Source: Pseudoalteromonas peptidolytica (GTDB taxonomy: Bacteria; Pseudomonadota; Gammaproteobacteria; Enterobacterales; Alteromonadaceae). From it: a stretch of 64,000 nucleotides of DNA. The DNA lies in assembly GCF_012641745.1 (NCBI RefSeq), contig NZ_WEHZ01000009.1, forward strand, positions 62,001 to 126,000. The letters are read 5' to 3'. The translations under genes were made by a program, and so were the position numbers. The notes under the pieces are model-generated. The model was given only the letters and a program-made list of their open reading frames with translations, ran no database searches and had not been told where the DNA came from. Every line of letters begins with the position of its first letter. The stretch's first letter is position 1. This document shows, piece after piece, positions 1 through 9,416 of the stretch.

Positions 1-501
1 CATATTGAGTCAGATGCAAAACTTGAATCTTTGCACGTCGCAAAACTGCTAGCCAAAATCGTCGAACAAGAGAGCCCAGAATTGGTTATTCTAGGCAAAC
101 AGTCTATTGATTCAGACAACAATCAAACGGGACAAATGCTTGCGGCGTTGACTAAGCGTGCTCAGGGCACTTTTGCCTCTAAAGTTGTAGTTGACGGCAA
201 TAAGTTGCAAGTGACGCGTGAAGTTGATGGCGGGTTGCAAACAGTGTCGCTATCACTTCCAGCTGTGGTGACAACAGACTTGCGTTTGAATGAACCGCGT
301 TATGCTTCACTGCCAAATATTATGAAAGCTAAGCGTAAACCACTAGATGTAATCACTGCGGATTCATTAGGCGTTGATTTAGCTCCCCGTATTGAGCTGG
401 TAAAAGTTGAAGAGCCAGCCAAGCGCTCTGGTGGCGTGATGGTTGAGAGTGTTGAAGAGCTAGTAAACAAGTTAAAAACAGAAGCAAAGGTGATCTCATG
501 A
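1..501 (+). CDS. etfB: Electron transfer flavoprotein beta subunit (5' end outside window)
   Basis: C-terminal 166 residues of the small ETF subunit; the frame is open from base 1, so the start lies upstream. ETF carries electrons from acyl-CoA dehydrogenases (fatty acid and branched-chain amino acid breakdown) to ETF-ubiquinone oxidoreductase. The visible part has the family stretch [19 protein letters not shown], which binds AMP/FAD in the family, and the later [16 protein letters not shown] segment, the beta-subunit recognition loop region that contacts dehydrogenases. The stop overlaps the etfA start as ATGA, so the two subunits are translationally coupled. Family is certain; the promoter is not in view. 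Confidence 0.95.
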   Translation, partial: HIESDAKLESLHVAKLLAKIVEQESPELVILGKQSIDSDNNQTGQMLAALTKRAQGTFASKVVVDGNKLQVTREVDGGLQTVSLSLPAVVTTDLRLNEPRYASLPNIMKAKRKPLDVITADSLGVDLAPRIELVKVEEPAKRSGGVMVESVEELVNKLKTEAKVIS

Positions 502-1424
502 GCGTATTAGTTATTGCTGAGCACGAAAGTGGTGTACTAAAACCGGAAACCGCTAAGGTGGTTGCTGCTGCAACAAAAATCGCAAGCCACGTTACCGTAT
601 TAGTTGCAGGTCACAACATTGCCGAGGCTGCGGATCACTCAGCTCAGATTGCAGGTGTACAGAAAGTAGTAGCAGTTGACGATGCGTCATTCGCACACCA
701 ATTGGCAGAAAATACATCTGAGTTGGTTGTTGAGTTAGCAAGTGACTTTTCACACATTTTGTTTTCAGCTTCTACCACAGGTAAAAATATCGCGCCACGT
801 GTTGCGGCGTTATTAGACAAATCGCAGATCTCTGAAATTATCGATGTAATTGATGCTGATACTTTTAAGCGTCCAATTTATGCGGGTAATGCAATTGCGA
901 CCGTGAAATCACTAGACTCGCAAAAAGTCATTACTGTACGCGCATCAGCATTTGATGCCGCTGATACGCAAGCTGCATGTGACATTGAAGCGCGCTCGCA
1001 AAGTATTGCCTCTCAAGTGAGTGAGTTTGTGAGCATTGAACAAACTGAATCTGAGCGCCCTGAATTAACTGCGGCACCGGTTGTTATTTCAGGCGGCCGT
1101 GGTATGCAAAACGGTGAAAACTTTGCTTTGCTAAATGGTATTGCTGACAAACTAGGGGCTGCGATTGGTGCATCGCGTGCTGCTGTTGATGCGGGCTTTG
1201 TGCCTAATGATATGCAAGTTGGCCAAACCGGTAAGATTGTGGCGCCTAACTTATATATTGCAGTTGGGATCAGTGGCGCAATTCAGCATCTTGCTGGTAT
1301 GAAAGATTCTAAGGTCATTGTTGCTATCAACAAAGATCCAGAAGCCCCGATTTTTCAAGTGGCTGACTACGGTCTGGTTGCGGATCTTTTTGATGCGTTA
1401 CCTGAGCTTGAGCAGGCGCTGTAA
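498..1424 (+). CDS. etfA: Electron transfer flavoprotein alpha subunit
   Basis: 308 residues, normal size for EtfA. The C-terminal FAD domain shows the signature run from [12 protein letters not shown] to [38 protein letters not shown] (split by a few residues), which holds the FAD pocket; the end ([21 protein letters not shown]) is also typical. It pairs with the beta subunit encoded just upstream (4-base overlap) to form the soluble electron carrier. The bkd operon at about 14.3 kb makes branched acyl-CoAs whose dehydrogenases would feed this carrier. A rho-independent terminator follows at 1474-1505. Confidence 0.97.
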   Translation: MSVLVIAEHESGVLKPETAKVVAAATKIASHVTVLVAGHNIAEAADHSAQIAGVQKVVAVDDASFAHQLAENTSELVVELASDFSHILFSASTTGKNIAPRVAALLDKSQISEIIDVIDADTFKRPIYAGNAIATVKSLDSQKVITVRASAFDAADTQAACDIEARSQSIASQVSEFVSIEQTESERPELTAAPVVISGGRGMQNGENFALLNGIADKLGAAIGASRAAVDAGFVPNDMQVGQTGKIVAPNLYIAVGISGAIQHLAGMKDSKVIVAINKDPEAPIFQVADYGLVADLFDALPELEQAL

Positions 1425-1473
1425 CGCTTCTTTTTGTAGCTAGCCTACATCAAGAAAAATAATTCTGGTTGTT

Positions 1474-1505
1474 AAAGCCGTTGTACCTTTGGTCGCGGCT
1501 TTTTT
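1474..1505 (+). terminator. Rho-independent terminator after etfA
   Basis: AAAGCCG pairs with CGGCTTT around a 15-base loop, followed by a T run. It overlaps the longest open frame of the next gene, which is one reason to start that gene at 1525. Confidence 0.75.
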
Positions 1506-1524
1506 CATTTGTAGGGAGATGGAC

Positions 1525-1932
1525 ATGCTAACAGGCTTAAATCACATAACAATAGCTGTATCTAACCTCAAGACATCAGTAGATTTTTATTCTGGCTTGT
1601 TAGGGTTTGAACTATGGGTATCTTGGGATAAAGGCGCGTATTTAAGTCTCGGTGATGTATGGCTTTGTTTATCTTTGGGAGAGCCCGCTCCGAGCTCAGA
1701 TTATAGCCATATAGCGTTTAACATTACCGCTGAAGACTTTACGGCTTTTTCTAAAACGATATTAGAAAACGGGGTTGGGGTGTGGAAAGAAAACAGCAGT
1801 GAGGGAGATTCTTTGTATTTTTTCGACCCAGATCATCACAAACTTGAGATCCATAGTGGTAGTTTGCAAAGTCGGTTAAAAAGTTTGCAGCAGCAACCAT
1901 ATTCAGGCCTCACTTGGCATAAAGCGGTGTGA
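1525..1932 (+). CDS. fosA: FosA-family fosfomycin glutathione transferase
   Basis: 135 residues from ATG 1525 (AGGGAG Shine-Dalgarno at about 1513), the same length as FosA. It is a VOC-superfamily metalloenzyme; FosA adds glutathione to fosfomycin, opening the epoxide. The sequence begins MLTGLNHIT, as FosA does, and keeps the metal ligands His7, His62 and Glu108 (FosA His7/His64/Glu110), Thr9, and the K-loop KENSSEGDS with Lys88, Ser92 and Ser96 followed by Arg117 (FosA Lys90, Ser94, Ser98, Arg119). Longer starts upstream would run through the etfA terminator. Nothing near it looks mobile, so it is probably intrinsic. Other VOC enzymes differ in the K-loop; activity itself is inferred. Confidence 0.85.
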   Translation: MLTGLNHITIAVSNLKTSVDFYSGLLGFELWVSWDKGAYLSLGDVWLCLSLGEPAPSSDYSHIAFNITAEDFTAFSKTILENGVGVWKENSSEGDSLYFFDPDHHKLEIHSGSLQSRLKSLQQQPYSGLTWHKAV

Positions 1933-2024
1933 TTCTATTTTCTAGAATGCTTGTATCTTTAATTGCGCATTTTACTTCTGGTTACTGAGCTCCATAATAA
2001 AACAAAACATGATGGAGCAAAGTA

Positions 2025-2879
2025 ATGGCAATTCAACTAAATGGCAAAGCACATGATATCGGTGGTCTTGCAGTAAACCGCGTACTTCCGCAGCGCGCCA
2101 AACGCATGGTAGGTCCTTTTATCTTTTTTGATCAAATGGGACCCGGCAAATTCAGTATTGGTGATGGTATCGATGTAAGGCCGCATCCGCATATTGGGCT
2201 TGCAACCCTCACTTATTTGTTTGAAGGTAACTTGCTCCATCGTGACTCTCTTGGGAATCAACTTGAGATCCATCCTGGGGATGTAAATTGGATGGTGGCA
2301 GGGCGTGGCATTGCGCACTCGGAGAGAGAGTCGTTTGAAACCAAAGCGCAACCCCATGCTATCCATGGTTTGCAATGTTGGGTCGCGCTTCCTGAAGATT
2401 ATGCTGAAATTGAGCCGAGTTTTTCACATGTCAATCGAATGCAGCTACCAACAAGACAACTCGATGGAGTGATGACAAGAGTCATTATAGGGAGTGCTTA
2501 TGGATTGCATGCGCCTGTACCAACGTTTTCTCCAATGTTTTACGTAGATGTGATGGCAAAGGCTGGCAGTTATCTTGAAAGACCAAATCAATCACAAGAA
2601 ATCGGCATATATGTGATCTATGGTGAAGTAGAGGTGTCAAATACATCTTATGGATCACAATCGTTTATATTACTTGAAGGGGACGATATAAAATTACACT
2701 TTAGTAAAAACAGTCGTGTGATATTACTCGGAGGACAAGCTTTTTCGAAAACGCCGTATATAGATTGGAATTTTGTATCATTTAGCAAAGCGCGTATTGA
2801 GCAAGCCAAACAAGATTGGCGAGGAGGGAGATTTGCTACGATCCCTGAAGATAAGCTCGAACATATTTCACTGCCTTAG
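2025..2879 (+). CDS. Pirin family protein
   Basis: 284-residue double-cupin protein. The N-terminal cupin has the pirin metal site: HPH (His54, His56) and IAHSER (His98, Glu100), matching the Fe ligands of pirin. The GGLAVNRVLP and RPHPHIGLATLTYLFEG stretches are typical of the pirin/YhhW branch. Bacterial pirins variously act as quercetin 2,3-dioxygenase or bind metabolic enzymes such as pyruvate dehydrogenase; the role here cannot be read from sequence. GGAG sits about 10 bases before the start. It is monocistronic and convergent with the DUF3083 gene. Confidence 0.9.
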   Translation: MAIQLNGKAHDIGGLAVNRVLPQRAKRMVGPFIFFDQMGPGKFSIGDGIDVRPHPHIGLATLTYLFEGNLLHRDSLGNQLEIHPGDVNWMVAGRGIAHSERESFETKAQPHAIHGLQCWVALPEDYAEIEPSFSHVNRMQLPTRQLDGVMTRVIIGSAYGLHAPVPTFSPMFYVDVMAKAGSYLERPNQSQEIGIYVIYGEVEVSNTSYGSQSFILLEGDDIKLHFSKNSRVILLGGQAFSKTPYIDWNFVSFSKARIEQAKQDWRGGRFATIPEDKLEHISLP

Positions 2880-2885
2880 CAAGGA

Positions 2886-2909
2886 GCGCAGCACCAAGAA
2901 GGTGAGCGC
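2886..2909. terminator. Hairpin between convergent genes
   Basis: Nested stem: GCGC, then CACC, a loop AAGAA, then GGTG and GCGC, placed between the convergent stops of pirin (2879) and the DUF3083 gene (2923). There is no clear T run on either strand, so a terminator role is only suggested by position. Confidence 0.4.
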
Positions 2910-2922
2910 CCGAACGTTGCAC

Positions 2923-3993
2923 TTAGTAGTCGTAACTTATGTGTTGAAAGAAACGCACATTGACATCTTGTTTCTCGATATTGATGGGTAGTTGAGCGAC
3001 GAAGCGTTTTATTGCAGTCTCTACGTGATTCATAAAACGGCCATAGCCCATGTCTTTTTTATCCTTGTCATTGGCGACAATAACAAAACGCAGAGTATCT
3101 ACCAGGTGTGTTTCATCAAATAGTGAATAAATTTGGTGATCATCTGAGCTGGTATTAAAGCTTAACTTTTGCAGTTCTCGGTTAGTATCGGACTTATCGA
3201 TTTTTGCACTTCTAACAATCGGTAAACGCCCATCTGCTACCATGGCTACCATATTGAGCTGTTTGTCCGCGCAGGCAGATAAAAACGCATCTTCAAGTGT
3301 GCGGTAGAATTGTCCGTAATCACCTGAGCGCATCTGGCTTTGAAATTCAGTTTTGATTGCACGAGACACAGGAATATTAAACGTTACATAAGTCATTTCA
3401 CTGTGTACATCAGGCAAGGCACAGTGCCGAGCTTGATAACGTGGGTACAAGGCTCTTAGCTTATAGCCATAAGACTCCTTGTCACCCTTTGCTTTTGCAA
3501 ATACGTCGTAGGTCAAGTGTTGATGGTCTCGCACTCTAAACTGTGGCTCTACAGAAGAGAAGCCGTCTTTAAGCGCATCCAGTACTTTTTTTACTTTGTT
3601 ATGAAAGTGTGCTGCATTGGCACGTAATTCATTACCTGTGGCTAAAAATAGCAAGCGAATTTTGCGTGCTTGATAACCATCACCGAGATAGGTTTGGTGC
3701 GCTTCATGAAATTTAGGGTTATAAAAAAACAAAATTTGTTTGTCGGTTTGCATGGTGTAGGCTTCATCATGATATCGAACGACCGGTAACTTGTCATTGG
3801 CGATAACATGAACATTATGTAATTCATATTCATCACACAGTGCAAATAATTGGCGAGATAAGCGCTCGTAACATGCTGCAACAGAGTCAAAACACGCATA
3901 AAATTCATCATCCGGCTTAAACTCGGCAAGAATATATTGGTTGTTTCTAGCTTTAGTTGAGATGTAAACACGATTTAGATTCATTGAAGCCAT
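2923..3993 (-). CDS. DUF3083-like protein of unknown function
   Basis: 356 residues from ATG 3993, chosen because AGGA lies about 8 bases upstream; the longest frame would begin 12 codons earlier. I recognise it only as resembling the DUF3083 proteins found in Alteromonadales and Shewanella, with no known activity. No signal peptide or membrane segment is visible, so it should be cytosolic. There are two similar halves: each has a beta-rich stretch ending in a short basic/hydrophobic motif (NDKLPVVRYHD in the first, ADGRLPIVRSAKID in the second) followed by a run ending in a hydrophobic strand (LLFLATGN and LRFVIVANDKDKKD). This suggests an internal duplication. It is divergent from glnS. Confidence 0.6.
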   Translation of the reverse strand: MASMNLNRVYISTKARNNQYILAEFKPDDEFYACFDSVAACYERLSRQLFALCDEYELHNVHVIANDKLPVVRYHDEAYTMQTDKQILFFYNPKFHEAHQTYLGDGYQARKIRLLFLATGNELRANAAHFHNKVKKVLDALKDGFSSVEPQFRVRDHQHLTYDVFAKAKGDKESYGYKLRALYPRYQARHCALPDVHSEMTYVTFNIPVSRAIKTEFQSQMRSGDYGQFYRTLEDAFLSACADKQLNMVAMVADGRLPIVRSAKIDKSDTNRELQKLSFNTSSDDHQIYSLFDETHLVDTLRFVIVANDKDKKDMGYGRFMNHVETAIKRFVAQLPINIEKQDVNVRFFQHISYDY

Positions 3994-4240
3994 TACTTTG
4001 TCCTTTCCTAGGTAACGTAATTTAAGCAATACTCGGTGGTTGAGTACTTTAATGGCGCAACTATAGGATGAAGTTGTGAAGGAAATATTGCGCTAGAACA
4101 AAATTTGTCACAAAAAGCTGATTAATACTTAACCTAATGAATAAATCCTGATACAGCGCAGATAATTGCTGTAAGTTCGGCTAAGTTTTTGTAATAATGC
4201 CGAGGTTAACTTAGAGCATAATTCAGAGGAAAGATTTCCT

Positions 4241-5905
4241 ATGGCGGAAACTGAAAATCGCCCATCAAACTTTATTCGCAACATTATTGATGCGGATCTT
4301 GCCAGTGGCAAACATGCGTCTACGCACACACGTTTTCCACCTGAGCCAAATGGCTTTTTGCATATTGGTCATGCAAAATCAATTTGCTTAAATTTTGGTA
4401 TTGCCCAAGATTATCAAGGTAAGTGTAACCTACGTTTTGATGATACCAATCCAGAAAAAGAAGACATCAACTACGTTAAATCTATTCAAGAGGATGTTCA
4501 GTGGCTTGGCTTTGAGTGGGATGGTGAGATTTGTTATTCATCAAACTATTTCGACAAGTTGTACAGCTACGCCGTAGAGCTAATTGAAAACGGTAAAGCG
4601 TATGTTTGTTTTTTATCTCCCGAGCAAGCGCGTGAATATCGTGGAACGTTAACTGAGCCGGGTAAAAATAGCCCTTATCGTGATACGTCACCGGAAGAAA
4701 ACTTAGCCTTATTTGAAAAAATGAGAAATGGCGAGTTTAAAGAGGGTGAATGTGTACTGCGCGCTAAAATTGACATGGCAAGCTCATTCATGGTGCTTCG
4801 CGACCCGATTATTTACCGAGTACGTTTTGCCCACCACCATCAAACTGGTGATAAGTGGTGCATTTATCCAATGTATGACTTTACGCACTGTATTTCCGAT
4901 GCGCTTGAAGGGATCACGCATTCACTATGTACACTAGAATTCCAAGATAACCGCCGTTTGTACGACTGGGTATTGGATAACATCAGCATCGAGTGTCACC
5001 CGCAGCAAATTGAGTTTTCTCGCTTAAACCTCGAATATACAGTAATGTCAAAGCGTAAGCTTAATGATCTAGTTGTAAATAATCATGTTGAAGGGTGGGA
5101 TGACCCACGTATGCCGACGATTGCAGGTCTTCGTCGTCGTGGTTATACACCTGCCGCTATTCGTGAATTTTGTAAGCGCATTGGTGTAACCAAAATGGAC
5201 AACATGGTTGAAATGGGTATGCTTGAAGCGTGTATTCGTGACGACCTAAACGAAAATGCACCACGTGCTATGGCGGTACTTGACCCTGTTAAGTTAGTGA
5301 TTGAAAATTTTGACGCAGATAAAGTTGAAATGCTTCGAGCGCCTAATCATCCTACATTAGAGATGGGCGAGCGTGAGTTGCCGTTTACGCGCGAAATCTA
5401 TATTGAACAAGAAGATTTCCGCGTAGAAGCGAATAAAAAGTTCAAACGTTTGGTGCTAGGTAAAGAAGTACGTCTTCGTAACGCTTATGTGATTAAAGCT
5501 GAACGCATAGAAGAAGACGAAAACGGTAATATTACGACAATTTACTGTAGCTATGACCCTGATACTTTAGGTAAAAACCCGGAAGATGGTCGTAAGGTGA
5601 AAGGCGTAATTCACTGGGTATCTGCTTCACATTGTATCGAAGCGCCAGTGCGTCAGTATGACCGTTTGTTTACGGTACCAAACCCAGCTGCAGCTGATGA
5701 TTTTACGGAAGTATTAAATCCAGACTCTTTGGTGACTATTGCTAATGCTAAACTAGAGCCTGCACTTGCAAACGCAAAACCAGAGCAAGGTTATCAGTTT
5801 GAGCGCTTAGGTTACTTCTGCCGTGACAATAAGTCAGAAGCGCTGATGTTTAACCAAACTGTTGGTCTGCGTGATTCGTGGGCTAAGATAGAACAGCAAG
5901 GTTAA
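4241..5905 (+). CDS. glnS: Glutaminyl-tRNA synthetase
   Basis: 554 residues, equal to E. coli GlnRS. Class I catalytic domain with [16 protein letters not shown] (HIGH at 41-44) and the KMSKS-equivalent VMSKRKL near residue 268, plus the GlnRS-specific DDTNPEKE motif. The C-terminal anticodon-binding beta barrels are complete (ending [12 protein letters not shown]). It charges tRNA-Gln directly. AGAGG lies upstream of the ATG. A rho-independent terminator follows at 5915. Confidence 0.98.
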   Translation: MAETENRPSNFIRNIIDADLASGKHASTHTRFPPEPNGFLHIGHAKSICLNFGIAQDYQGKCNLRFDDTNPEKEDINYVKSIQEDVQWLGFEWDGEICYSSNYFDKLYSYAVELIENGKAYVCFLSPEQAREYRGTLTEPGKNSPYRDTSPEENLALFEKMRNGEFKEGECVLRAKIDMASSFMVLRDPIIYRVRFAHHHQTGDKWCIYPMYDFTHCISDALEGITHSLCTLEFQDNRRLYDWVLDNISIECHPQQIEFSRLNLEYTVMSKRKLNDLVVNNHVEGWDDPRMPTIAGLRRRGYTPAAIREFCKRIGVTKMDNMVEMGMLEACIRDDLNENAPRAMAVLDPVKLVIENFDADKVEMLRAPNHPTLEMGERELPFTREIYIEQEDFRVEANKKFKRLVLGKEVRLRNAYVIKAERIEEDENGNITTIYCSYDPDTLGKNPEDGRKVKGVIHWVSASHCIEAPVRQYDRLFTVPNPAAADDFTEVLNPDSLVTIANAKLEPALANAKPEQGYQFERLGYFCRDNKSEALMFNQTVGLRDSWAKIEQQG

Positions 5906-5914
5906 CTCTTGATG

Positions 5915-5940
5915 AGGTCGACTTATGTCGGCCTTTTTTA
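5915..5940 (+). terminator. Rho-independent terminator after glnS
   Basis: AGGTCGAC, loop TTAT, GTCGGCCT (one G-T pair), then T6. It covers the first possible ATG (5925) of the following kinase frame, which argues for a later kinase start. Confidence 0.75.
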
Positions 5941-5963
5941 TAGCCTTTTCGTTATCCGATATT

Positions 5964-7793
5964 ATGTCTGAAAAATCCATCCAGCACTTTTATATCAATG
6001 AGCAACAGTCTATTTATCTACTGTCTCATATTGACGCAAAAAAACACCGTCAGTGGCTTAATATTTGTAAGAAGCAACTGAGTCTACTTGGCTATAAAAA
6101 CGTTGAGGTGATTGGATCTGGTGCATTTGGTTTTGTATTCGCAGGTACAAGTGATATTGGCAAGGAGTGGGTGTTTAAATTTTCTCGGATCACACTTGCC
6201 CAAAGTGTTCGCGACAGGCTTGAAGACGAAGGTTACATGTTGTCGCAACTTGACAATCCAATGATCCCTAAGTTTTATGCGTTTGAGCGAGCAAAAAAGC
6301 AAGGTATTTTAATGATGGAGCGTGCGCCAGGAGAAGATTTAGAGAAAATCTCGCTCAGGAAAGGCCGCTTTCAAGCGCATGAATTAGTAAGTCTTGCTTT
6401 GAAACTGAGAAACGTATTGGTTGACCTACGTGAGCGCCGCAATGGCATGTCTCCTCAGCCTATTGTACACGGAGATATAAAACCATCTAATATTGTTTGG
6501 GATGAGGCGACAGATAATTTCTCCTTAGTTGATTGGGGTAGCTCGGTTTATGCGCAAGTCGATATTTTCGGTGAGCCTATCGCGAGTAATATCATGGACT
6601 TGATGTCATCTGATGTGAGCACAACCAATGCTAGGATGGGAGATGTGTATTTTATTGGTGATGAGCAAATGTCAGGGGCGCAGTCTTCGCCACGCTTTGA
6701 TGAGCAAGGAGTAGCATCAACAATTTATGCGCTGGCAAGTGCACAATCATGTCGGTTTGGCGCAAAGGTACTCCCAGCCAGCGCTCTGGGGCTTCCCAAG
6801 GTATTTGCCCAAGTGCTGGATGGCATGCTTAGCAAAGACAAAGCAACGAGAGACAGTGCAGGGGATTACTTTGTGCGTAACATGCCCGCAATGGCGAAAA
6901 TGTATCTGCCAGAGTTAATCCTTTCAGAAAAAAAATCTCGCATCCCATTTTGGACACATGAGGCTGAAGTAAAGCCAGAAACGGTAGTATATAGCTCCCG
7001 AAAGCAGTTTTTGCGCCGTGCTGACGATAAGCACAATCTAAGAGATGTAAATGATGCGCAGCTCGACAGATACTATAAAGAGTTTTTATTTGATACCGGC
7101 GACACCGAGAAAGCGTTTTTGGCGTCTATCAGCCGTTTGGCAAAATATCCTGTAGTAGGTGGCTTGAGTTTTCACTGGAAAGATACTCAAGTATTTGTCG
7201 AGTCAAGCCTGATTTTACACGATGAAACATTGAATCTGGCATTTAAAGACGCGTTGAACGCCGCCGTAATGATTGCACAGGGGATAAAACAAAAAGGTTT
7301 GTTTAAATGCTGCTTGTTCGACGCGCGTCAAACTATTCAATTGACTCGTGACGGCACTAGTGCTTTTCAATTTGAACAACTTCCTGAGCTCGAATATAGT
7401 GTCAGTGACATATCAAGTAATGAAATTACACGGCCACACTCCTATTTTGAAGACGGTAAAGACCCTGATGAGCAGCTTCAGCTTCCAAAACAGATCATCC
7501 AATGTGTGTTCGAACTCAATCAAATTCACCATACTGGTTGCATCATTTTTGAATCTTTACAAGATAGGATGAAAATTCACTATTACTACCGACTACTTGA
7601 CGCCAATAAAGAAGCACAGTTTAAATCGTTATTGACTCGGATCATGCAGTACGCTGTTAGCATTCAAGATTATGGTGTAGCGGGCTTTATGAAGCTTCCT
7701 TACAAGAACACACGTGAGTTTGACTTATGCGAGCGCCAACCTGATAGCTTTTTTCCAAAAAACCCAAAAGCATTTATGTCATCAAGCGTGTAA
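5964..7793 (+). CDS. Hanks-type serine/threonine protein kinase with unknown C-terminal half
   Basis: 609 residues from ATG 5964; the earlier in-frame ATG 5925 lies inside the glnS terminator. Residues about 46-330 form a protein kinase fold: glycine loop GSGAFGFV (51-58), ATP lysine Lys72 (VFKFSR), catalytic loop HGDIKPSNIV (169-178, Asp171) and DWG (190-192) in place of DFG. The catalytic loop has Gly instead of the usual Arg (non-RD type). The remaining roughly 280 residues match no domain I recognise and lack transmembrane segments or PASTA repeats, so this is a soluble cytosolic kinase with a family-specific C-terminal region. Substrate unknown; no phosphatase gene is adjacent. Confidence 0.8.
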   Translation: MSEKSIQHFYINEQQSIYLLSHIDAKKHRQWLNICKKQLSLLGYKNVEVIGSGAFGFVFAGTSDIGKEWVFKFSRITLAQSVRDRLEDEGYMLSQLDNPMIPKFYAFERAKKQGILMMERAPGEDLEKISLRKGRFQAHELVSLALKLRNVLVDLRERRNGMSPQPIVHGDIKPSNIVWDEATDNFSLVDWGSSVYAQVDIFGEPIASNIMDLMSSDVSTTNARMGDVYFIGDEQMSGAQSSPRFDEQGVASTIYALASAQSCRFGAKVLPASALGLPKVFAQVLDGMLSKDKATRDSAGDYFVRNMPAMAKMYLPELILSEKKSRIPFWTHEAEVKPETVVYSSRKQFLRRADDKHNLRDVNDAQLDRYYKEFLFDTGDTEKAFLASISRLAKYPVVGGLSFHWKDTQVFVESSLILHDETLNLAFKDALNAAVMIAQGIKQKGLFKCCLFDARQTIQLTRDGTSAFQFEQLPELEYSVSDISSNEITRPHSYFEDGKDPDEQLQLPKQIIQCVFELNQIHHTGCIIFESLQDRMKIHYYYRLLDANKEAQFKSLLTRIMQYAVSIQDYGVAGFMKLPYKNTREFDLCERQPDSFFPKNPKAFMSSSV

Positions 7794-7795
7794 TA

Positions 7796-7843
7796 CTAAT
7801 TGGTATAGTTAAACGAACTGATGCTACACGTTATACCAATTAG
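7796..7843. repeat. 12-bp perfect inverted repeat next to MITE-like copy 1
   Basis: CTAATTGGTATA (7796-7807) and TATACCAATTAG (7832-7843) are exact inverse complements around 24 bases. The right arm is the end of repeat copy 1, so the left arm may be the remnant end of another copy. It begins 3 bases after the kinase stop and could form a transcript-end hairpin. Confidence 0.6.
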
Positions 7844-7962
7844 ACTTAATACTTGCTCAATTTGAAGGAGTAAATCTGACGCTAACAGGTCGCGTTAGCG
7901 GAGTTATCGACAAGGTTTTCTCGCCTCAATATAGACCACTCAATTAAGATAATTGGTATTAA
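7831..7962 (-). repeat. MITE-like dispersed repeat, copy 1 (short, 132 bp)
   Basis: Starts with TTATACCAATTAGACTTAAT and ends with AATTGGTATTAA. Contains the two conserved end blocks of the family (one with CTTGCTCAATTTGAAGGAG, the other with TTTTCTCGCCTCAATATAGA), but most of the internal hairpin region seen in copies 2 and 3 is missing. Orientation is opposite to copies 2 and 4, which I call plus. No coding capacity. Confidence 0.8.
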
Positions 7963-7995
7963 TTTCCTCTACACAAGAAAATCAATTTTGAATAC

Positions 7996-8018
7996 AAAAA
8001 AGCCAGCTTAACGCTGGC
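7996..8018 (-). terminator. Rho-independent terminator of the fldA-fur transcript
   Basis: Read on the minus strand: GCCAGC, loop GTTAA, GCTGGC followed by T6. It lies 29 bases past the fur stop. Confidence 0.8.
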
Positions 8019-8046
8019 CTATTGCTTAAAGAGGCAAAAGATTTGG

Positions 8047-8493
8047 TTAATTACCATTTTCTTCTGCGTATTTCTTACAAGCTTCTTTATCTTCACATTC
8101 ACCATACAAATAAAGTGAGTGGTTGGTAAGTTTAATACCATTATCGCTGGCAATTTCTTCTTGTCTTGTTTCGATGACGTCATCTTCAAACTCAACAACT
8201 TTGCCGCATTTTAAACATACCAAATGGTCATGGTGTGTGCTACCAGAAAGTTCGAATACAGATTTACCGCCTTCAAAGTGGTGGCGTGTGACAATCCCAG
8301 CATCATCAAATTGGTTTAATACTCGATATACTGTAGCGAGTCCAATTTCTTCACCTTTATCTAAAAGGATTTTATATACATCCTCTGCACTGATATGTTG
8401 ATTATCAGGAGATTGAAGGATTTCTAAAATCTTGATACGTGGCAGTGTTACTTTTAAACCAGCCTTTTTAAGCTCTAAGTTGTGATCAGTCAT
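8047..8493 (-). CDS. fur: Ferric uptake regulator
   Basis: 148 residues. N-terminal winged helix (LKVTLPRIKILEIL, GLATVYRVLNQFDDAGIV) and C-terminal metal-binding dimer domain with HHDH (87-90), the CxxC pair Cys93/Cys96 and the later Cys133/Cys138 that make the structural zinc site. With Fe2+ it represses iron uptake genes. It sits 102 bases downstream of fldA on the same strand, the E. coli arrangement. I see no Fur box in the short gap upstream. Confidence 0.97.
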   Translation of the reverse strand: MTDHNLELKKAGLKVTLPRIKILEILQSPDNQHISAEDVYKILLDKGEEIGLATVYRVLNQFDDAGIVTRHHFEGGKSVFELSGSTHHDHLVCLKCGKVVEFEDDVIETRQEEIASDNGIKLTNHSLYLYGECEDKEACKKYAEENGN

Positions 8494-8595
8494 TAAATCT
8501 GTCTCAATCTGTTGGTTATAATTTGTCTTAGGTCAATATTCACGACGCTAAACCTAAGAATAACTTGCTAGGGCAACAAGTGCAAAGCAAATGGA

Positions 8596-9123
8596 TTAAT
8601 CTTCCAACTCGCTTAGGCACATTTCATCGTATACTTGCGCACACCATTGTTTAACACGCTGCTCTGTCAACTCAGGCTGACGATCTTCATCAATACCAAG
8701 GCCAACAAATTTACCGTCTTCTACAACAGCTTTAGATGCTTCAAAATCGTAGCCGTCAGTTGACCAATGGCCAATCACAATAGCGCCACGCTCGGAAACG
8801 ATGTCGTTGATCATACCCATTGCATCAAGGAAGTACTCGGCATAATCTTCCTGATCACCACAACCGAAGATAGCGACTAGCTTACCTTCAAAATCAATTT
8901 CTTCTAACTCAGGGAAAAAGTCATCCCAATCACACTGTGCTTCACCGTAGTACCAAGTCGGGATCCCAAAAAGGAGTAAATCAAATTCAGCAATTTCCTC
9001 TTTACTGCTCTTTGCAATGTCCTTTACGTCTACCAGTTTTTTGCCCAGCTCTTTTTGAATCATTTTAGCAACGTGTTCAGTGTTACCAGTATCGCTGCCG
9101 AAAAAAATACCTACGCTTGCCAT
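8596..9123 (-). CDS. fldA: Flavodoxin, long-chain type
   Basis: 175 residues, matching E. coli FldA. The FMN phosphate loop GSDTGNTEHVAKMI is at the N-terminus, followed by the ring-stacking loops around PTWYYGEAQCDWDDFFPEL and GCGDQEDYAEYFLDAMG; the inserted segment near YDFEASKAVVEDGKFVGL marks the long-chain class. It is a soluble low-potential electron carrier (for example for radical-SAM enzymes). It lies between ybfE and fur in the order common in gammaproteobacteria. Confidence 0.97.
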   Translation of the reverse strand: MASVGIFFGSDTGNTEHVAKMIQKELGKKLVDVKDIAKSSKEEIAEFDLLLFGIPTWYYGEAQCDWDDFFPELEEIDFEGKLVAIFGCGDQEDYAEYFLDAMGMINDIVSERGAIVIGHWSTDGYDFEASKAVVEDGKFVGLGIDEDRQPELTEQRVKQWCAQVYDEMCLSELED

Positions 9124-9137
9124 TAATTGCTTACCTT

Positions 9138-9416
9138 CTATCTATTAACCGCTAACTTTTCTTGTAAGATGGTCTCTATGAGTGCACTTCGACTAATGTT
9201 TTGCGACTCAGCCATATCACTTAGCGCTTGATATAACTCTGATGAAACCTTAAATTCTACTCTTTTTAGACCACGAGCACGATCTCTTTTTATTTGATTG
9301 CGCTTGTTAACCTTTAACTGCACTTCTCGAGGAAGCGGGTTTGTCTTCGGACGCCCGGGACGTTTTTCATTTTCAAATAAGTCAATGGTCGTTCTATCTG
9401 TCTCCGCTTTGGCCAT
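9138..9416 (-). CDS. ybfE: YbfE-like ribbon-helix-helix protein
   Basis: 92 residues from ATG 9416, whose A is shared with the stop of the preceding gene (TAATG), so translation is probably coupled. The basic middle region (GRPKTNPLPREVQLKVNKRN) is followed by a ribbon-helix-helix-like end, RVEFKVSSELYQALSDMAES. E. coli YbfE is known as a LexA-regulated protein beside fldA. No LexA box is visible upstream of this cluster, so SOS control cannot be supported here. DNA binding is inferred from the fold. Confidence 0.8.
   Translation of the reverse strand: MAKAETDRTTIDLFENEKRPGRPKTNPLPREVQLKVNKRNQIKRDRARGLKRVEFKVSSELYQALSDMAESQNISRSALIETILQEKLAVNR

Noticed and set aside
2773..2991. 72-codon plus-strand frame over the pirin and DUF3083 ends
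   Set aside because: Overlaps both convergent genes out of frame and lacks a ribosome site.
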